A stretch of 64,000 nt of DNA, from the NCBI RefSeq assembly GCF_003029735.1, contig NZ_KZ686268.1:620001-684000 (forward strand). The letters are read 5' to 3'. This DNA comes from Pedobacter yulinensis. Lineage in GTDB: Bacteria; Bacteroidota; Bacteroidia; Sphingobacteriales; Sphingobacteriaceae. The notes beneath the pieces were generated by a model. The model was given only the letters and a program-made list of their open reading frames with translations, did not search any database and was not told where the DNA came from. The number at the start of each line of letters is the position of its first letter. The stretch's first letter is position 1. A program made the position numbers and the translations under genes. This document shows positions 8,664 to 17,458 of this stretch, one piece after another.

Positions 8664-9359
8664 TTAATCCCGGCTTCGGCCCGCGAATAACATGGACGCA
8701 TAATACAACAGGTTGGCGAGGGCACCAAGCGCAGCAACCACATAGGTCATAGCTGCCCACCAGAGTGCATCTTTAGCCTGTTTGTTCTCTTCGGCGGTTT
8801 GCATAACGCTATTGTTGTTCTTTAACCAGGCCAGTGCGCGGTTGCTTGCATCAAACTCTACCGGCAGCGTAATGAAACTGAATACGGTTACCAGGAACAG
8901 CCCTATCACACCGATACCCAATACAAACGGATTATTAAACATTAACAGCACCACACCAACCAGCAACACCCATTGTAATAGATTGGATGAAATGCTGACC
9001 ACTGGCACCATACTGGATCTCAGCTGCAACCAGGTATATGCCCTGGCATGTTGCACGGCATGCCCGCACTCATGCGCCGCGACAGCGGCCGCCGCAACGC
9101 TGCGGCCATGATAAACGTCGGTACTTAAATTAACTGTTTTATTGGCAGGATTATAATGGTCTGTCAACTGCCCTTCGGTACTCATCACTTTTACATCATA
9201 TATGCCGTTGTCCTGCAGCATCTTTTCTGCTACTTCCTTACCCGACATCCCGCTGTTAAGCTGCATTTCTGCATATTTTGAAAACCTGTTTCTGAAACGC
9301 CACTGCACATACATGCTGATCAGAAGTACCGGAATAATTAAAATCAAATATGTTCCCAT
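8664..9359 (-). CDS. membrane zinc metallopeptidase, YugP type
   Basis: A 231-residue membrane protein with the zinc motif HECGHAVQH (HExxH). It has an N-terminal anchor (residues about 3-18), two central hydrophobic segments after the motif, and another near the C-terminus. The segment 'MSGKEVAEKMLQDNGIYDVKV' and the order of motifs fit the YugP-like neutral zinc metallopeptidases common in Bacteroidota and Firmicutes. The substrate is unknown. It stands alone and ends convergently with apaG across a shared terminator. Confidence 0.92.
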   Translation of the reverse strand: MGTYLILIIPVLLISMYVQWRFRNRFSKYAEMQLNSGMSGKEVAEKMLQDNGIYDVKVMSTEGQLTDHYNPANKTVNLSTDVYHGRSVAAAAVAAHECGHAVQHARAYTWLQLRSSMVPVVSISSNLLQWVLLVGVVLLMFNNPFVLGIGVIGLFLVTVFSFITLPVEFDASNRALAWLKNNNSVMQTAEENKQAKDALWWAAMTYVVAALGALANLLYYASMLFAGRSRD

Positions 9360-9829
9360 TTCTGTCTATATCTTTACTCAAGTCACGGTATCAAAAAGCG
9401 TTCCTGACTTTTAGCGAGCTGAAAATCTGCAGGATCGGTACGCTGACCAAGCCATTTTTAAAGAATAAGCAGACAAAACTTAGCAGGGCAAAAAACGTCT
9501 CATTTGTCGTATCATAAACTCACATTTGTCTTCAACCAGCTTTTCCTGGGCCTGGACGCAGTCTGTTTTCTGAAAGCAGCCCTTTTGGTTGTAGCCAAAG
9601 TTCTTTGAAAGATCAGGTCGGGGGCTAGGCCTGTGTTTTTCCGGCCGCATTTGCAACGTAACAAATAGAAAATTATTGTTCACCAAATTGTTGCAGAAAA
9701 GTACTCAGATGAAAATGATTAACACACCATCCTGATGCAGCGCTTGTAGTTAAAGTTGAACAACATCTGAAAGGGGGAGCCGTAACATGATGAAAAAAAA
9801 ATTCACTAAGTTTGATAAAAATATTAGCA
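9360..9829. other. 470-bp gap without an assigned gene
   Basis: This gap separates the zinc peptidase (leftward) from rmuC (rightward), so it must hold both promoters. One open frame on the minus strand (9480-9686, 68 codons, five Cys) has no recognisable motif and starts from a weak context. I therefore do not call it a gene. A C/G-rich stretch around 9590-9650 might fold, but I cannot match it to a known RNA. Confidence 0.4.
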
Positions 9830-11140
9830 ATGGAATCTTACTTAGTCATCGTCCTTGTCGCTATTCTCATATTTTTGGTATTTATGCTTTGGAGAAAGCC
9901 GGCACCTGCCGCTTTTCCTGTTCAGGAACTCATTGACCGCCAGGCACAGGAGCACCAGCATAATTATACTGCTTGGAACCGGGAAAAGGAAGAACTGAAA
10001 AATCAGCTGGTACAGGCACACCAGGAGTTACTTGTTGAACGAAGCCGCGCCATTCGTGCAGAGTCTGAGCTGCGGGCACAACAAGACAAGCTAATTGACC
10101 AGGCGAAATATACGCAGGAGGTAAAAGCGCAGCTTAAGACGGAATTCGAGGTCATTGCGAACAACATACTTGACGACAAATCAACACGGTTTGCCATACA
10201 GAGCAAAGACAACCTGGAGCGGATACTCCAACCTTTGAAAGAGAACATCCGCAGCTTCGAAGAAAAAGTAGACCGTGTTTATAAAGCCGAATCAGATGAA
10301 CGCAATGTGCTGAAAGGGGTGATCGGTCAGCTGATGGAGCAAAGCAAACAGATCCAGGAAGATGCTGCGAACCTGACGAAAGCGTTAAAAGGAGACAATA
10401 AAAAGCAGGGAAATTGGGGTGAAGTAATTCTGGAACGCATACTGGAAAGCTCTGGCCTGGTGCGCGATCGTGAATACCGGGTTCAGGCAAGCTTTAGCCA
10501 GGAAAATGGCGGCAGGCTGCAACCCGATGTTATTATAGACCTGCCAGGCGAAAAACATCTCGTTATTGACTCAAAAGTTTCACTTTTAGCTTACGAACAA
10601 GCGGTTTCCGCTGAAACTGACGAGTTGCGTGAATCTTTTACCAGGCAACATTTGCTTTCTGTAAGAACGCATATACAGCAACTGGCAGCCAAAAGTTACC
10701 AGAACTTGTACCAGATCGATACGCCAGACTTCGTATTGCTGTTCATACCAATTGAATCATCGTTCGGTCTTGCTGTATCGCAGGATGCCGGCCTGTTCAA
10801 CTTTGCCTGGGAACGACGGGTCGTCATTGTGAGCCCCTCTACGCTATTGGCAACGCTGCGTACCATTGCCAGCATCTGGAGACAGGAGCGGCAAACGCGT
10901 AACGTACTGGAAATTGCCAGGCTTGGCGGCGCACTTTACGATAAGTTTACTGGCTTTGTAAACGACATGGAAGCCGTCGGCAAATACCTGAAGCAAAGCC
11001 AGGATGCACATGAAAAAGCCATGAATAAGTTATGCACCGGTACAGGAAACCTTTCGGCGACGGCCGAGAAGATCAGGAAACTCGGCGCAAAAACAAGTAA
11101 ACAGCTCGATGCCAAATACCTGGGTACCCAAGAAGATTAG
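9830..11140 (+). CDS. rmuC: DNA recombination protein RmuC
   Basis: About 436 residues from the ATG at 9830; an upstream in-frame TTG at 9812 is less likely. One N-terminal membrane helix ('YLVIVLVAILIFLVFML') is followed by a long coiled coil to about residue 130. The RmuC nuclease-like domain comes after that, with 'GNWGEVILERILESSGL', 'LQPDVIIDLPGEKHLVIDSKVSL' and 'FVLLFIPIESSF'. The family limits rearrangement between inverted repeats in E. coli. Its stop overlaps the convergent thiL stop by 4 bases. Confidence 0.95.
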   Translation: MESYLVIVLVAILIFLVFMLWRKPAPAAFPVQELIDRQAQEHQHNYTAWNREKEELKNQLVQAHQELLVERSRAIRAESELRAQQDKLIDQAKYTQEVKAQLKTEFEVIANNILDDKSTRFAIQSKDNLERILQPLKENIRSFEEKVDRVYKAESDERNVLKGVIGQLMEQSKQIQEDAANLTKALKGDNKKQGNWGEVILERILESSGLVRDREYRVQASFSQENGGRLQPDVIIDLPGEKHLVIDSKVSLLAYEQAVSAETDELRESFTRQHLLSVRTHIQQLAAKSYQNLYQIDTPDFVLLFIPIESSFGLAVSQDAGLFNFAWERRVVIVSPSTLLATLRTIASIWRQERQTRNVLEIARLGGALYDKFTGFVNDMEAVGKYLKQSQDAHEKAMNKLCTGTGNLSATAEKIRKLGAKTSKQLDAKYLGTQED

Positions 11141-12201
11141 GTGCCTGGCTTGTCCTTGTTTTTTGTCATAAAGGCATTCCAACCCTGGGCTTTGAGCTCG
11201 TGGACTTTTTCTGACTTGGAAATCATCTTCGCGCCCGAGTTTTTATCTGTAATATGCCCGATCACCGTAACGTCTACGTCATGTTTAAGCTTGGCATAGT
11301 CGGCCTGGCTAATGGTAAACAGCAATTCATAATCTTCGCCGCCACTTAAGGCGCATACAGTCGGGTCAAGACCCAGTTCACGGGCCGTCTCATAGGTCAT
11401 CGGGTCAAGCGGGATCTTTTCCTCATAGATCGTAACACCAACGCCACTTTGGTCGGCCAGGTGCAGCAACTCAGAGGCCAGGCCATCAGACACGTCGATC
11501 ATGGCAGTGGGTTTGATACCCAGGTCTGCGAGCAGGGCTACAATATCACGCCGCGCTTCTGGTTTGAGCTGTCGCTCGATCAGGTAGTCTTTTCCCTCCA
11601 GGTCAGGCTGAATTTTTGGATTTTCCAGGTAAATCTGTTTTTCCCGTTCCAGGATCTGAAGGCCAAGATAGGCAGCACCCAGGTCGCCAGACACACAGAT
11701 CAGGTCGTGTTCCTTTGCACCATTTCGGTAGGCAATATCTTCAGGCTTTGCGTAACCAATGCTGGTAATGCTGATAACCAGCCCCTGTTTGCTCGATGTG
11801 GTATCGCCGCCAACCAGGTCAATATTGTATTTCTTGCAGGCCAGGTTAATCCCTTTATAAATTTCTTCTACAGCCTCGAGCGGAAAGCGGCTGGAAAGTG
11901 CGATCGATACAGTGATCTGAGCTGCCACCCCATTCATGGCATAAATGTCGCTAAGGTTAACCTGAACGGCCTTATAACCCAGGTGAACCAGCGGAACATA
12001 GGTCAGGTCAAAGTGAATGCCTTCCATCAGCAGGTCGGTGGAAACCAGGGTACTGAGGTTTTTAGCATCCAGTACGGCAGCGTCATCACCCACCCCTTTT
12101 ACAGAATGCTCGCTCAACAACTCAACATGCTGTGTAAGGTGTTTGATCAGGCCAAATTCGCCCAATTCGTTAATGTCCGTTCTTTCTCTGTTCTCAAACA
12201 T
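11137..12201 (-). CDS. thiL: thiamine-monophosphate kinase
   Basis: ThiL phosphorylates thiamine monophosphate to the active cofactor thiamine pyrophosphate. From the ATG at 12201 the protein is 354 residues, close to the family norm. A longer reading from 12237 would overlap nadA and adds nothing conserved. Motifs: 'ELGEFGLIKHL', the Mg/ATP motif 'KGVGDDAAVLD', 'STDLLMEGIHFDLTY', 'DLVGGDTTSSK' and 'AMIDVSDGLASELLHL'. It starts 7 bases after the nadA stop on the same strand, so nadA-thiL is likely an operon of cofactor genes. Confidence 0.96.
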   Translation of the reverse strand: MFENRERTDINELGEFGLIKHLTQHVELLSEHSVKGVGDDAAVLDAKNLSTLVSTDLLMEGIHFDLTYVPLVHLGYKAVQVNLSDIYAMNGVAAQITVSIALSSRFPLEAVEEIYKGINLACKKYNIDLVGGDTTSSKQGLVISITSIGYAKPEDIAYRNGAKEHDLICVSGDLGAAYLGLQILEREKQIYLENPKIQPDLEGKDYLIERQLKPEARRDIVALLADLGIKPTAMIDVSDGLASELLHLADQSGVGVTIYEEKIPLDPMTYETARELGLDPTVCALSGGEDYELLFTISQADYAKLKHDVDVTVIGHITDKNSGAKMISKSEKVHELKAQGWNAFMTKNKDKPGT

Positions 12202-12208
12202 GATCTTT

Positions 12209-13201
12209 CTAAAGGCCCAGTTTTGCTGAAATATCAAGCATTCGCTCGATCGGCACCCTGGCGCGTTCTATAATGTGCTCCGGTACGGTAACTTCCGGGT
12301 ATTCGTTTTTAAGACACAAGTACAGTTTCTCAAGTGTGTTCCGCTTCATATACGGACAGTCATTGCAGGCACAACTGTTGTTCGGCGGTGCCGGAATAAA
12401 AGTTTTCCCGGGATTGGCCTTTTCCATCTGGTGGATAATTCCACTTTCTGTAGCAACGATAAACTCTTCTGCCTCGCTGTTGATGGTATATTTCAACAGT
12501 CCGGTGGTCGAGCCAACATAGTCAGCCATCTGCAATACAACCTCCTCACATTCCGGATGGGCAATAAACTTGGCAGCAGGGTGCCGTTCGCGTAGCCGGG
12601 TAATTTTTTCCTGTGAAAAAATTTCATGCACCATGCAGGCTCCATTCCACAGCACCAGGTCTCTGCCTGTTTTCTTCGCCACATAAGCACCCAGGTTTTT
12701 GTCGGGTCCAAAAATGATCTTCTGGTCTGCCGGCAAACTTTCAACGATCTGTACCGCATTGGTGCTGGTGCAAACAATATCGCTCAAAGCCTTCAGTTCT
12801 GCAGTGCAGTTCACATACGTGATGACCAGGTGGTCCGGGTACTTCTCCTTAAATTTCCTGAACAGATGTGGCGGACAACTGTCTGCCAGCGAACAACCTG
12901 CTTTTACATCCGGCAAAAGCACTTTTTTGCCGGGCGACAGGATCTTGGCCGTCTCGGCCATGAAATGAACACCCGCAAATACGATCAGGCTGGCATCGGT
13001 TTTCGCTGCCTCTTGCGATAACCCCAGGCTGTCGCCTATATAATCTGCAATGTCCTGTATATCAGGTTCCTGGTAGTAGTGTGCCAGAATAATCGCATTT
13101 TTCTCCTTTTTCAACCGCTCGATCTCGGCAAAAAGATCAAGTGTCGGATCGATGTATTCGTCTACAAATCCCTTCTGATTTACTTCTGCTAAGGTATCCA
13201 T
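12209..13201 (-). CDS. nadA: quinolinate synthase A
   Basis: A 330-residue NadA that condenses iminoaspartate with dihydroxyacetone phosphate to quinolinate in NAD synthesis, using a [4Fe-4S] cluster. Typical segments are '[26 protein letters not shown]', '[13 protein letters not shown]', '[13 protein letters not shown]' and '[19 protein letters not shown]'. The Cys residues in these segments include the expected cluster ligands. The ATG at 13201 is preferred over an upstream TTG at 13207. It is divergent from nadB, the enzyme that supplies its substrate, across a 406-bp AT-rich gap. Confidence 0.97.
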   Translation of the reverse strand: MDTLAEVNQKGFVDEYIDPTLDLFAEIERLKKEKNAIILAHYYQEPDIQDIADYIGDSLGLSQEAAKTDASLIVFAGVHFMAETAKILSPGKKVLLPDVKAGCSLADSCPPHLFRKFKEKYPDHLVITYVNCTAELKALSDIVCTSTNAVQIVESLPADQKIIFGPDKNLGAYVAKKTGRDLVLWNGACMVHEIFSQEKITRLRERHPAAKFIAHPECEEVVLQMADYVGSTTGLLKYTINSEAEEFIVATESGIIHQMEKANPGKTFIPAPPNNSCACNDCPYMKRNTLEKLYLCLKNEYPEVTVPEHIIERARVPIERMLDISAKLGL

Positions 13202-13607
13202 TTTCAACGTCTCAATAAATAAGTAATATTTTAATTAAGTAATCCTTTTAAGGTTTATTAGTGTGTTAGTTGTGTTAAGAAATTGTGTCGGAATAATTCG
13301 TTTTATGAAGTTTTCAAGACGTTATCCACATTGAAGATGCGCTTGGACTAAATCATGTCATTGATTTGTAGGTATATCCCATTCCCTTCTTTTACTTATC
13401 AATAACCGAATGTTTATTATTTAGCTGGCCTGAAAAAGTTAATTACCCTGTTAAGTGTGCTTAAAAATAACCAGTAATTTTGTGCAAAATTAGCTATTTA
13501 GGTTAGCTTTAAACATTCAAAAGTTTTTATTCTTTTTATTTAGACATACAATCAACACTTTTAGTGATATTTTCAACAGGTGTGTAAAAACCCTTTATTT
13601 TTATTAA
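13202..13607. promoter_or_regulatory. AT-rich nadA-nadB intergenic region with DnaA-box-like sites
   Basis: This is the most AT-rich stretch noticed in the window. It must carry the divergent nadA and nadB promoters; a TAATTTTG -7-like element lies at 13475-13482. It also has an exact DnaA box, TTATCCACA (13322-13330), and weaker matches: TGTGCAAAA (13481-13489), TTTTCAACA (13570-13578) and TGTGTAAAA (13581-13589). With two parS sites 6 kb away, a replication-origin role is possible but unproven. Confidence 0.35.
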
Positions 13608-15194
13608 ATGAGAGAAGTCGATTTTTTGGTAATTGGTTCAGGCATAGCCGGGTTAAGTTTTGCGCTTAAGGCGGCGCAGCACGGCAAGGTACTGATCGTT
13701 ACCAAATCAAACGAAGATGAGTCGAATACCAAATATGCACAGGGGGGAGTAGCCGTTGTTGTTGACAAAGACGATTCATTCGAGAAACATATAACTGATA
13801 CACTGGTTGCGGGCGATGGATTGTGTGATGAAGAGATCGTTGAAATTGTTGTAAAAGAAGGCCCGCAGCGTATACAAGAGATTATAGACTACGGGATTAA
13901 CTTTGATCGCAACCATTCCGGAACTTACGACCTGGCCAAAGAGGGTGGACATTCCGAGCACCGGGTACTACATTATAAAGACATTACGGGCTACGAAATA
14001 GAAAGCGTTTTGCTGAAACAAATCCACGCGCACCCGAACATTGAGATATTAACACACTACTTCGCGCTGGAACTGATTACACAACACCATCTGGGTGAGT
14101 TTGTTGATAAACGCACCGAAGGGATACGCTGTTACGGCATATATGCTTTTAACACAGAGAATAACGATGTGGAAAAGATATGTGCGAAATTAACAATTAT
14201 GGCTTCAGGCGGCTGCGGACATGTGTATTCGGCAACGACTAACCCGGTTATTGCAACAGGTGATGGAATGGCCATGGTTTACCGGGCCAAAGGAAAAGTG
14301 CGCAACATGGAGTTTATCCAATTCCATCCAACAGCACTCTACAACCCCGGCGAGTACCCTTCTTTCCTGATTTCTGAAGCTGTACGCGGCTTCGGCGGTG
14401 TGCTGCGGCGCAAGAACGGGGAGGAGTTCATGCATGAATACGACGAACGCAAGTCCCTTGCACCACGCGATATCGTTGCACGGGCCATCGACGCTGAAAT
14501 GAAAAAATCAGGTGAAGATTTTGTTTATCTGGATATTACCCATCGCAGCAAGGAAGATATTCTGCAGCATTTCCCGAACATTTATCAGAAGTGCCTGAGT
14601 ATTGGTATCGATATGACCAGAAACTATATTCCGGTAACACCTGCGGCACATTATATGTGTGGAGGCATCCTGGTTGATGCGTACGGCCGTTCCTCCATTC
14701 AGAACCTGTACGCATGCGGCGAATGTTCCTCTACCGGACTGCATGGTGCGAACAGGCTGGCATCTAATTCTTTACTCGAAGCGACTGTTTTTGCGCACCG
14801 TATTTTTGAAGATGCGGTGCAGAAGTTACCGTCTGTTGTGCTGCCTCCGGCAATTCCTGAATGGGATGAGCAGGGCGTAACGCAATCTGAAGAGGAGATT
14901 CTGGTTACGCATAACCTGCGCGAAACGCAGAAGATCATGAGTGATTATGTAGGTATTGTACGTTCTGATTTCCGGCTGGACCGGGCACACCGCAGGCTGT
15001 TTTTGCTGTATACGGAGACTGAAGAATTTTATAAGAAAAACAAGGTTTCTGTAAAGTTATGTGAGCTCAGAAACGTAATCCAGGTGGCTTATGTGATCAT
15101 TAAATCAGCAATGATGCGCAAGGAAAGCCGCGGCTTACATTATACGACCGATTATCCTGAACATGCCCCCGGGCTAGAAGACACTGTATTTTAA
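13608..15194 (+). CDS. nadB: L-aspartate oxidase
   Basis: A 528-residue flavoenzyme oxidising L-aspartate to iminoaspartate, the first step of de novo NAD synthesis. The FAD-binding GxGxxG lies at about residues 8-13 ('GSGIAGLSFALKAA'). 'NTKYAQGGVAVV', 'EGGHSEHRVLHYKDITGYEIE', 'FIQFHPTAL' and the C-terminal FAD contact 'GANRLASNSLLEATVF' all fit NadB. Its GC content is lower than that of most genes in the window. It is divergent from nadA, and the next gene starts 3 bases after its stop. Confidence 0.97.
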   Translation: MREVDFLVIGSGIAGLSFALKAAQHGKVLIVTKSNEDESNTKYAQGGVAVVVDKDDSFEKHITDTLVAGDGLCDEEIVEIVVKEGPQRIQEIIDYGINFDRNHSGTYDLAKEGGHSEHRVLHYKDITGYEIESVLLKQIHAHPNIEILTHYFALELITQHHLGEFVDKRTEGIRCYGIYAFNTENNDVEKICAKLTIMASGGCGHVYSATTNPVIATGDGMAMVYRAKGKVRNMEFIQFHPTALYNPGEYPSFLISEAVRGFGGVLRRKNGEEFMHEYDERKSLAPRDIVARAIDAEMKKSGEDFVYLDITHRSKEDILQHFPNIYQKCLSIGIDMTRNYIPVTPAAHYMCGGILVDAYGRSSIQNLYACGECSSTGLHGANRLASNSLLEATVFAHRIFEDAVQKLPSVVLPPAIPEWDEQGVTQSEEEILVTHNLRETQKIMSDYVGIVRSDFRLDRAHRRLFLLYTETEEFYKKNKVSVKLCELRNVIQVAYVIIKSAMMRKESRGLHYTTDYPEHAPGLEDTVF

Positions 15195-15197
15195 AAT

Positions 15198-15707
15198 ATG
15201 CCACTTATCCTGCCTGTTAAAGAAAAATATCCGGAACTTGGAGCAGATTTGTTTATTGCACCCAATGCAACTATTGTTGGAGATGTTGTAATTGGAGACC
15301 GTTGTTCAATTTGGTTTAATGCCGTGATCAGGGGCGATGTGAACAGCATCACGATTGGTCGTGAAACGAATATCCAGGATGGAGCTGTTATTCATGCCAC
15401 GTACCAGAAAGCGGCTACAGTTATTGGTAACCGGGTTTCCATAGGCCACAATGCGATTGTTCACGGCTGCACGGTTGAAGACCATGTGCTGATTGGAATG
15501 GGTGCCATTGTCATGGACCATGCCTGTATAGAGCCTTTTGTAATTATAGCTGCAGGATCTGTTGTTCTTGAGAACAGCCGATGCGAGTCTGGTTACCTGT
15601 ACGCGGGTACGCCGGCCAGGAAGATCAAACCAATTACCAACGAGCAGCGTGCACTGCTTGAACGTCTTCCCGATAATTACCTGATGTACGCCGGTTGGTT
15701 TAGTTAG
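15198..15707 (+). CDS. gamma-carbonic-anhydrase-like hexapeptide-repeat protein
   Basis: A 169-residue left-handed beta-helix protein with repeated [IV]-G-x-x-x hexapeptides from about residue 20 to 130, followed by a C-terminal helix. Features such as 'IWFNAVIRGDVNSITIG', 'NIQDGAVIHA', 'VSIGHNAIVHGCTVEDHVLIGMGAIVMDH' and 'YAGTPARKIKPI' match the YrdA/PaaY gamma-CA family. The metal-binding His residues are in place (IHA, GHN and VHG). Enzymatic activity varies in this family. It lies 3 bases after nadB and is probably cotranscribed with it. The stop overlaps the convergent lipoprotein gene by 4 bases. Confidence 0.93.
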   Translation: MPLILPVKEKYPELGADLFIAPNATIVGDVVIGDRCSIWFNAVIRGDVNSITIGRETNIQDGAVIHATYQKAATVIGNRVSIGHNAIVHGCTVEDHVLIGMGAIVMDHACIEPFVIIAAGSVVLENSRCESGYLYAGTPARKIKPITNEQRALLERLPDNYLMYAGWFS

Positions 15708-17338
15708 GGTGCAGCTGCCGGAACCTGGAGAACCTCATTTCTGTCCCAGTTGGCACGGATAGACATTTCTTTCTCTGCCAGCCAGATGCGTTCGGGCTGG
15801 ATGCCCAGTTGCACGTTTCCGGTATCCCAGAGGCCATTTCTATTTGCATCATACACGACCCTGACAAAGTAGGTTTTTGCCTCGAAATTCGCGTACAGAA
15901 TGGTTCGATTCTTGGTGATGATGTCTTGTCTTAGGATCGTTTCCTTTTTCTCGTCCAGAAGTTGTATCAGGTAACTGGACGCAGTGTCCGGGACCTGAAC
16001 AGACAGACTCAATGTGCCATAACTGTCTTTGGGCTCTAGCTCGAACGTTTTGGTAAAAGCCTTGTTTTTTGTGTTGTAAATGGCTGTAAAAGCACCTTCA
16101 GCAAACTTAATGGTATATTTTCGTTTGGTACGCCAAGGATAGACCAATCGGTATTTTAGAAAATCGGTACTGTCTTTTTGAAGCTGAAAGTTCTGCCGGG
16201 TCAGTGAATCTTCCTGAAACGTAATCTTGCCGGCATCTGCAGACGTCACCGGCATATTGAAGACCAGTTCAAGATGGCGGTAAAAATTCAGGCGCGATCC
16301 GGCCAGGTTGTCTGCAGCAGTAAGGTTGCGTTCATACTTGGCATTACGTGCCCTGGTTAGACGAATGTTTTGAAGTACTTTTCCGGTATCTGATAGGGCA
16401 ATCCCCACAGAGTCGAAATCCATACTCGTAAGCCATATTCTGGCGCTATCATTTGCAGCGCTGAATTTAACCAGTTTGCGCGCGTCGATTTCGGCGGGTT
16501 CTGTGATCGTAACAGCAGGCCGCTTTAATTGCCTGTTAAAAGACAGCAGGATGGAGCCGTCGCTGTTGATTTTCCTATCCAGAACCCGGAGTGTTCCCGC
16601 GTTTTCTTTAAATAGCCGAAGTTTGATGCTATCGATATTTTTATCAAGTTTAACGGGCTCTTTTACAAAGGCTACCTGATCATTGATTTGCTGATAAATT
16701 TTGTCGCCGCCATTTTCCTGTTCGCGAATGGCATATATTTTATATGTATCCGCACGGAGATTTTTAAGCATGAAGTTTCCGGAACTGTCTGTGGTAGTAA
16801 AAATAGAGGGCTTTCCTTTTCCAAACAACGTATCGCGTGACAAGGGAAGGATAAAGACCAGGGCTTCTTTAGGCGGTTCGCCAGTAAGTGCCTGAGTTAC
16901 GTTGCCCGATATGCGCAGGGAGTCTAGTTTAGGCCCGGTAGAGAACACATATGTCAGGTTGTTCACCGTGTTGCCTTCATTGACGTCGCCTACAGATTTT
17001 CCGAAGTTGAGGGTATAGGTAGTATTTTTTTCCAGGCTATCCTGGAAAGTAACTTCCAGACGTTTGCCCCTGATCTTTAAAAGCGGGGGTTTCTCTTGTT
17101 CGGGTGATACAGAAAACTCCTTGAACTGATTTTGAAGTTTGAAATATTCATCGAACTCTATTGTGATTTTTTGAGCGCTGAAGTTTGTCGTCTGGTCTTT
17201 CGGCTCCATCCGCAATACTTTGGGTGGTTTTTCGTCTTTCGGTCCGCCCTGAGGTGCCTGCATGCTCGCGCAGCCGGCAAATAGCAAGATCAGGGCGATA
17301 TAAATTACACGAAGCAGGCATTGGCGTGTTTCAGGCAT
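15704..17338 (-). CDS. Ig-like (Big_5) domain lipoprotein
   Basis: A 544-residue lipoprotein with a lipobox at LLFAGC near residue 23. Residues about 38-130 form an SbsA-type Ig-like domain ('PPKVLRMEPKDQTTNF...TLNFGKSVGDVNEGN'). A carboxypeptidase-regulatory-like beta-sandwich follows ('SLRISGNVTQALTGEPPKEALVFI'). The rest is beta-rich, ending in 'VRVVYDANRNGLWDTGN'. This architecture is widespread in Bacteroidota as a conserved envelope protein without assigned function. It lies 120 bp downstream of mnmG on the same strand. Confidence 0.85.
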   Translation of the reverse strand: MPETRQCLLRVIYIALILLFAGCASMQAPQGGPKDEKPPKVLRMEPKDQTTNFSAQKITIEFDEYFKLQNQFKEFSVSPEQEKPPLLKIRGKRLEVTFQDSLEKNTTYTLNFGKSVGDVNEGNTVNNLTYVFSTGPKLDSLRISGNVTQALTGEPPKEALVFILPLSRDTLFGKGKPSIFTTTDSSGNFMLKNLRADTYKIYAIREQENGGDKIYQQINDQVAFVKEPVKLDKNIDSIKLRLFKENAGTLRVLDRKINSDGSILLSFNRQLKRPAVTITEPAEIDARKLVKFSAANDSARIWLTSMDFDSVGIALSDTGKVLQNIRLTRARNAKYERNLTAADNLAGSRLNFYRHLELVFNMPVTSADAGKITFQEDSLTRQNFQLQKDSTDFLKYRLVYPWRTKRKYTIKFAEGAFTAIYNTKNKAFTKTFELEPKDSYGTLSLSVQVPDTASSYLIQLLDEKKETILRQDIITKNRTILYANFEAKTYFVRVVYDANRNGLWDTGNVQLGIQPERIWLAEKEMSIRANWDRNEVLQVPAAAP

Positions 17339-17340
17339 TT

Positions 17341-17408
17341 TAAAGCGATTTAAGCGATTTTTATTGTCTTTGGATCGTTACGATCTAAAATATTTTTTAA
17401 GCGATTAA
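17341..17408. repeat. three short TTAAGCGATT-like repeats
   Basis: The mnmG-lipoprotein gap holds TAAAGCGATT and TAAGCGATTT in tandem (17341-17360) and a third copy, TTTAAGCGATTAA, near 17396-17408. An ATCGTAACGAT-type palindrome (around 17374) lies between them. It could be a regulator-binding region or leader structure; nothing more can be claimed. Confidence 0.35.
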
Positions 17409-17458
17409 TGAGCTCTATTTCAAGTCGCAGTTCAAAAAGTCAACATACTGATTATCAA

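Noticed and set aside
9480..9686. A possible 68-residue Cys-rich protein upstream of rmuC
   Set aside because: No recognisable motif, no clear promoter or ribosome site, and no neighbour logic. I kept it only as a remark on the gap.
11449..12273. A 274-codon plus-strand open frame opposite thiL
   Set aside because: It is fully covered by thiL, which has all family motifs. The plus-strand frame is rich in Asn/Gln/Val without domain features.
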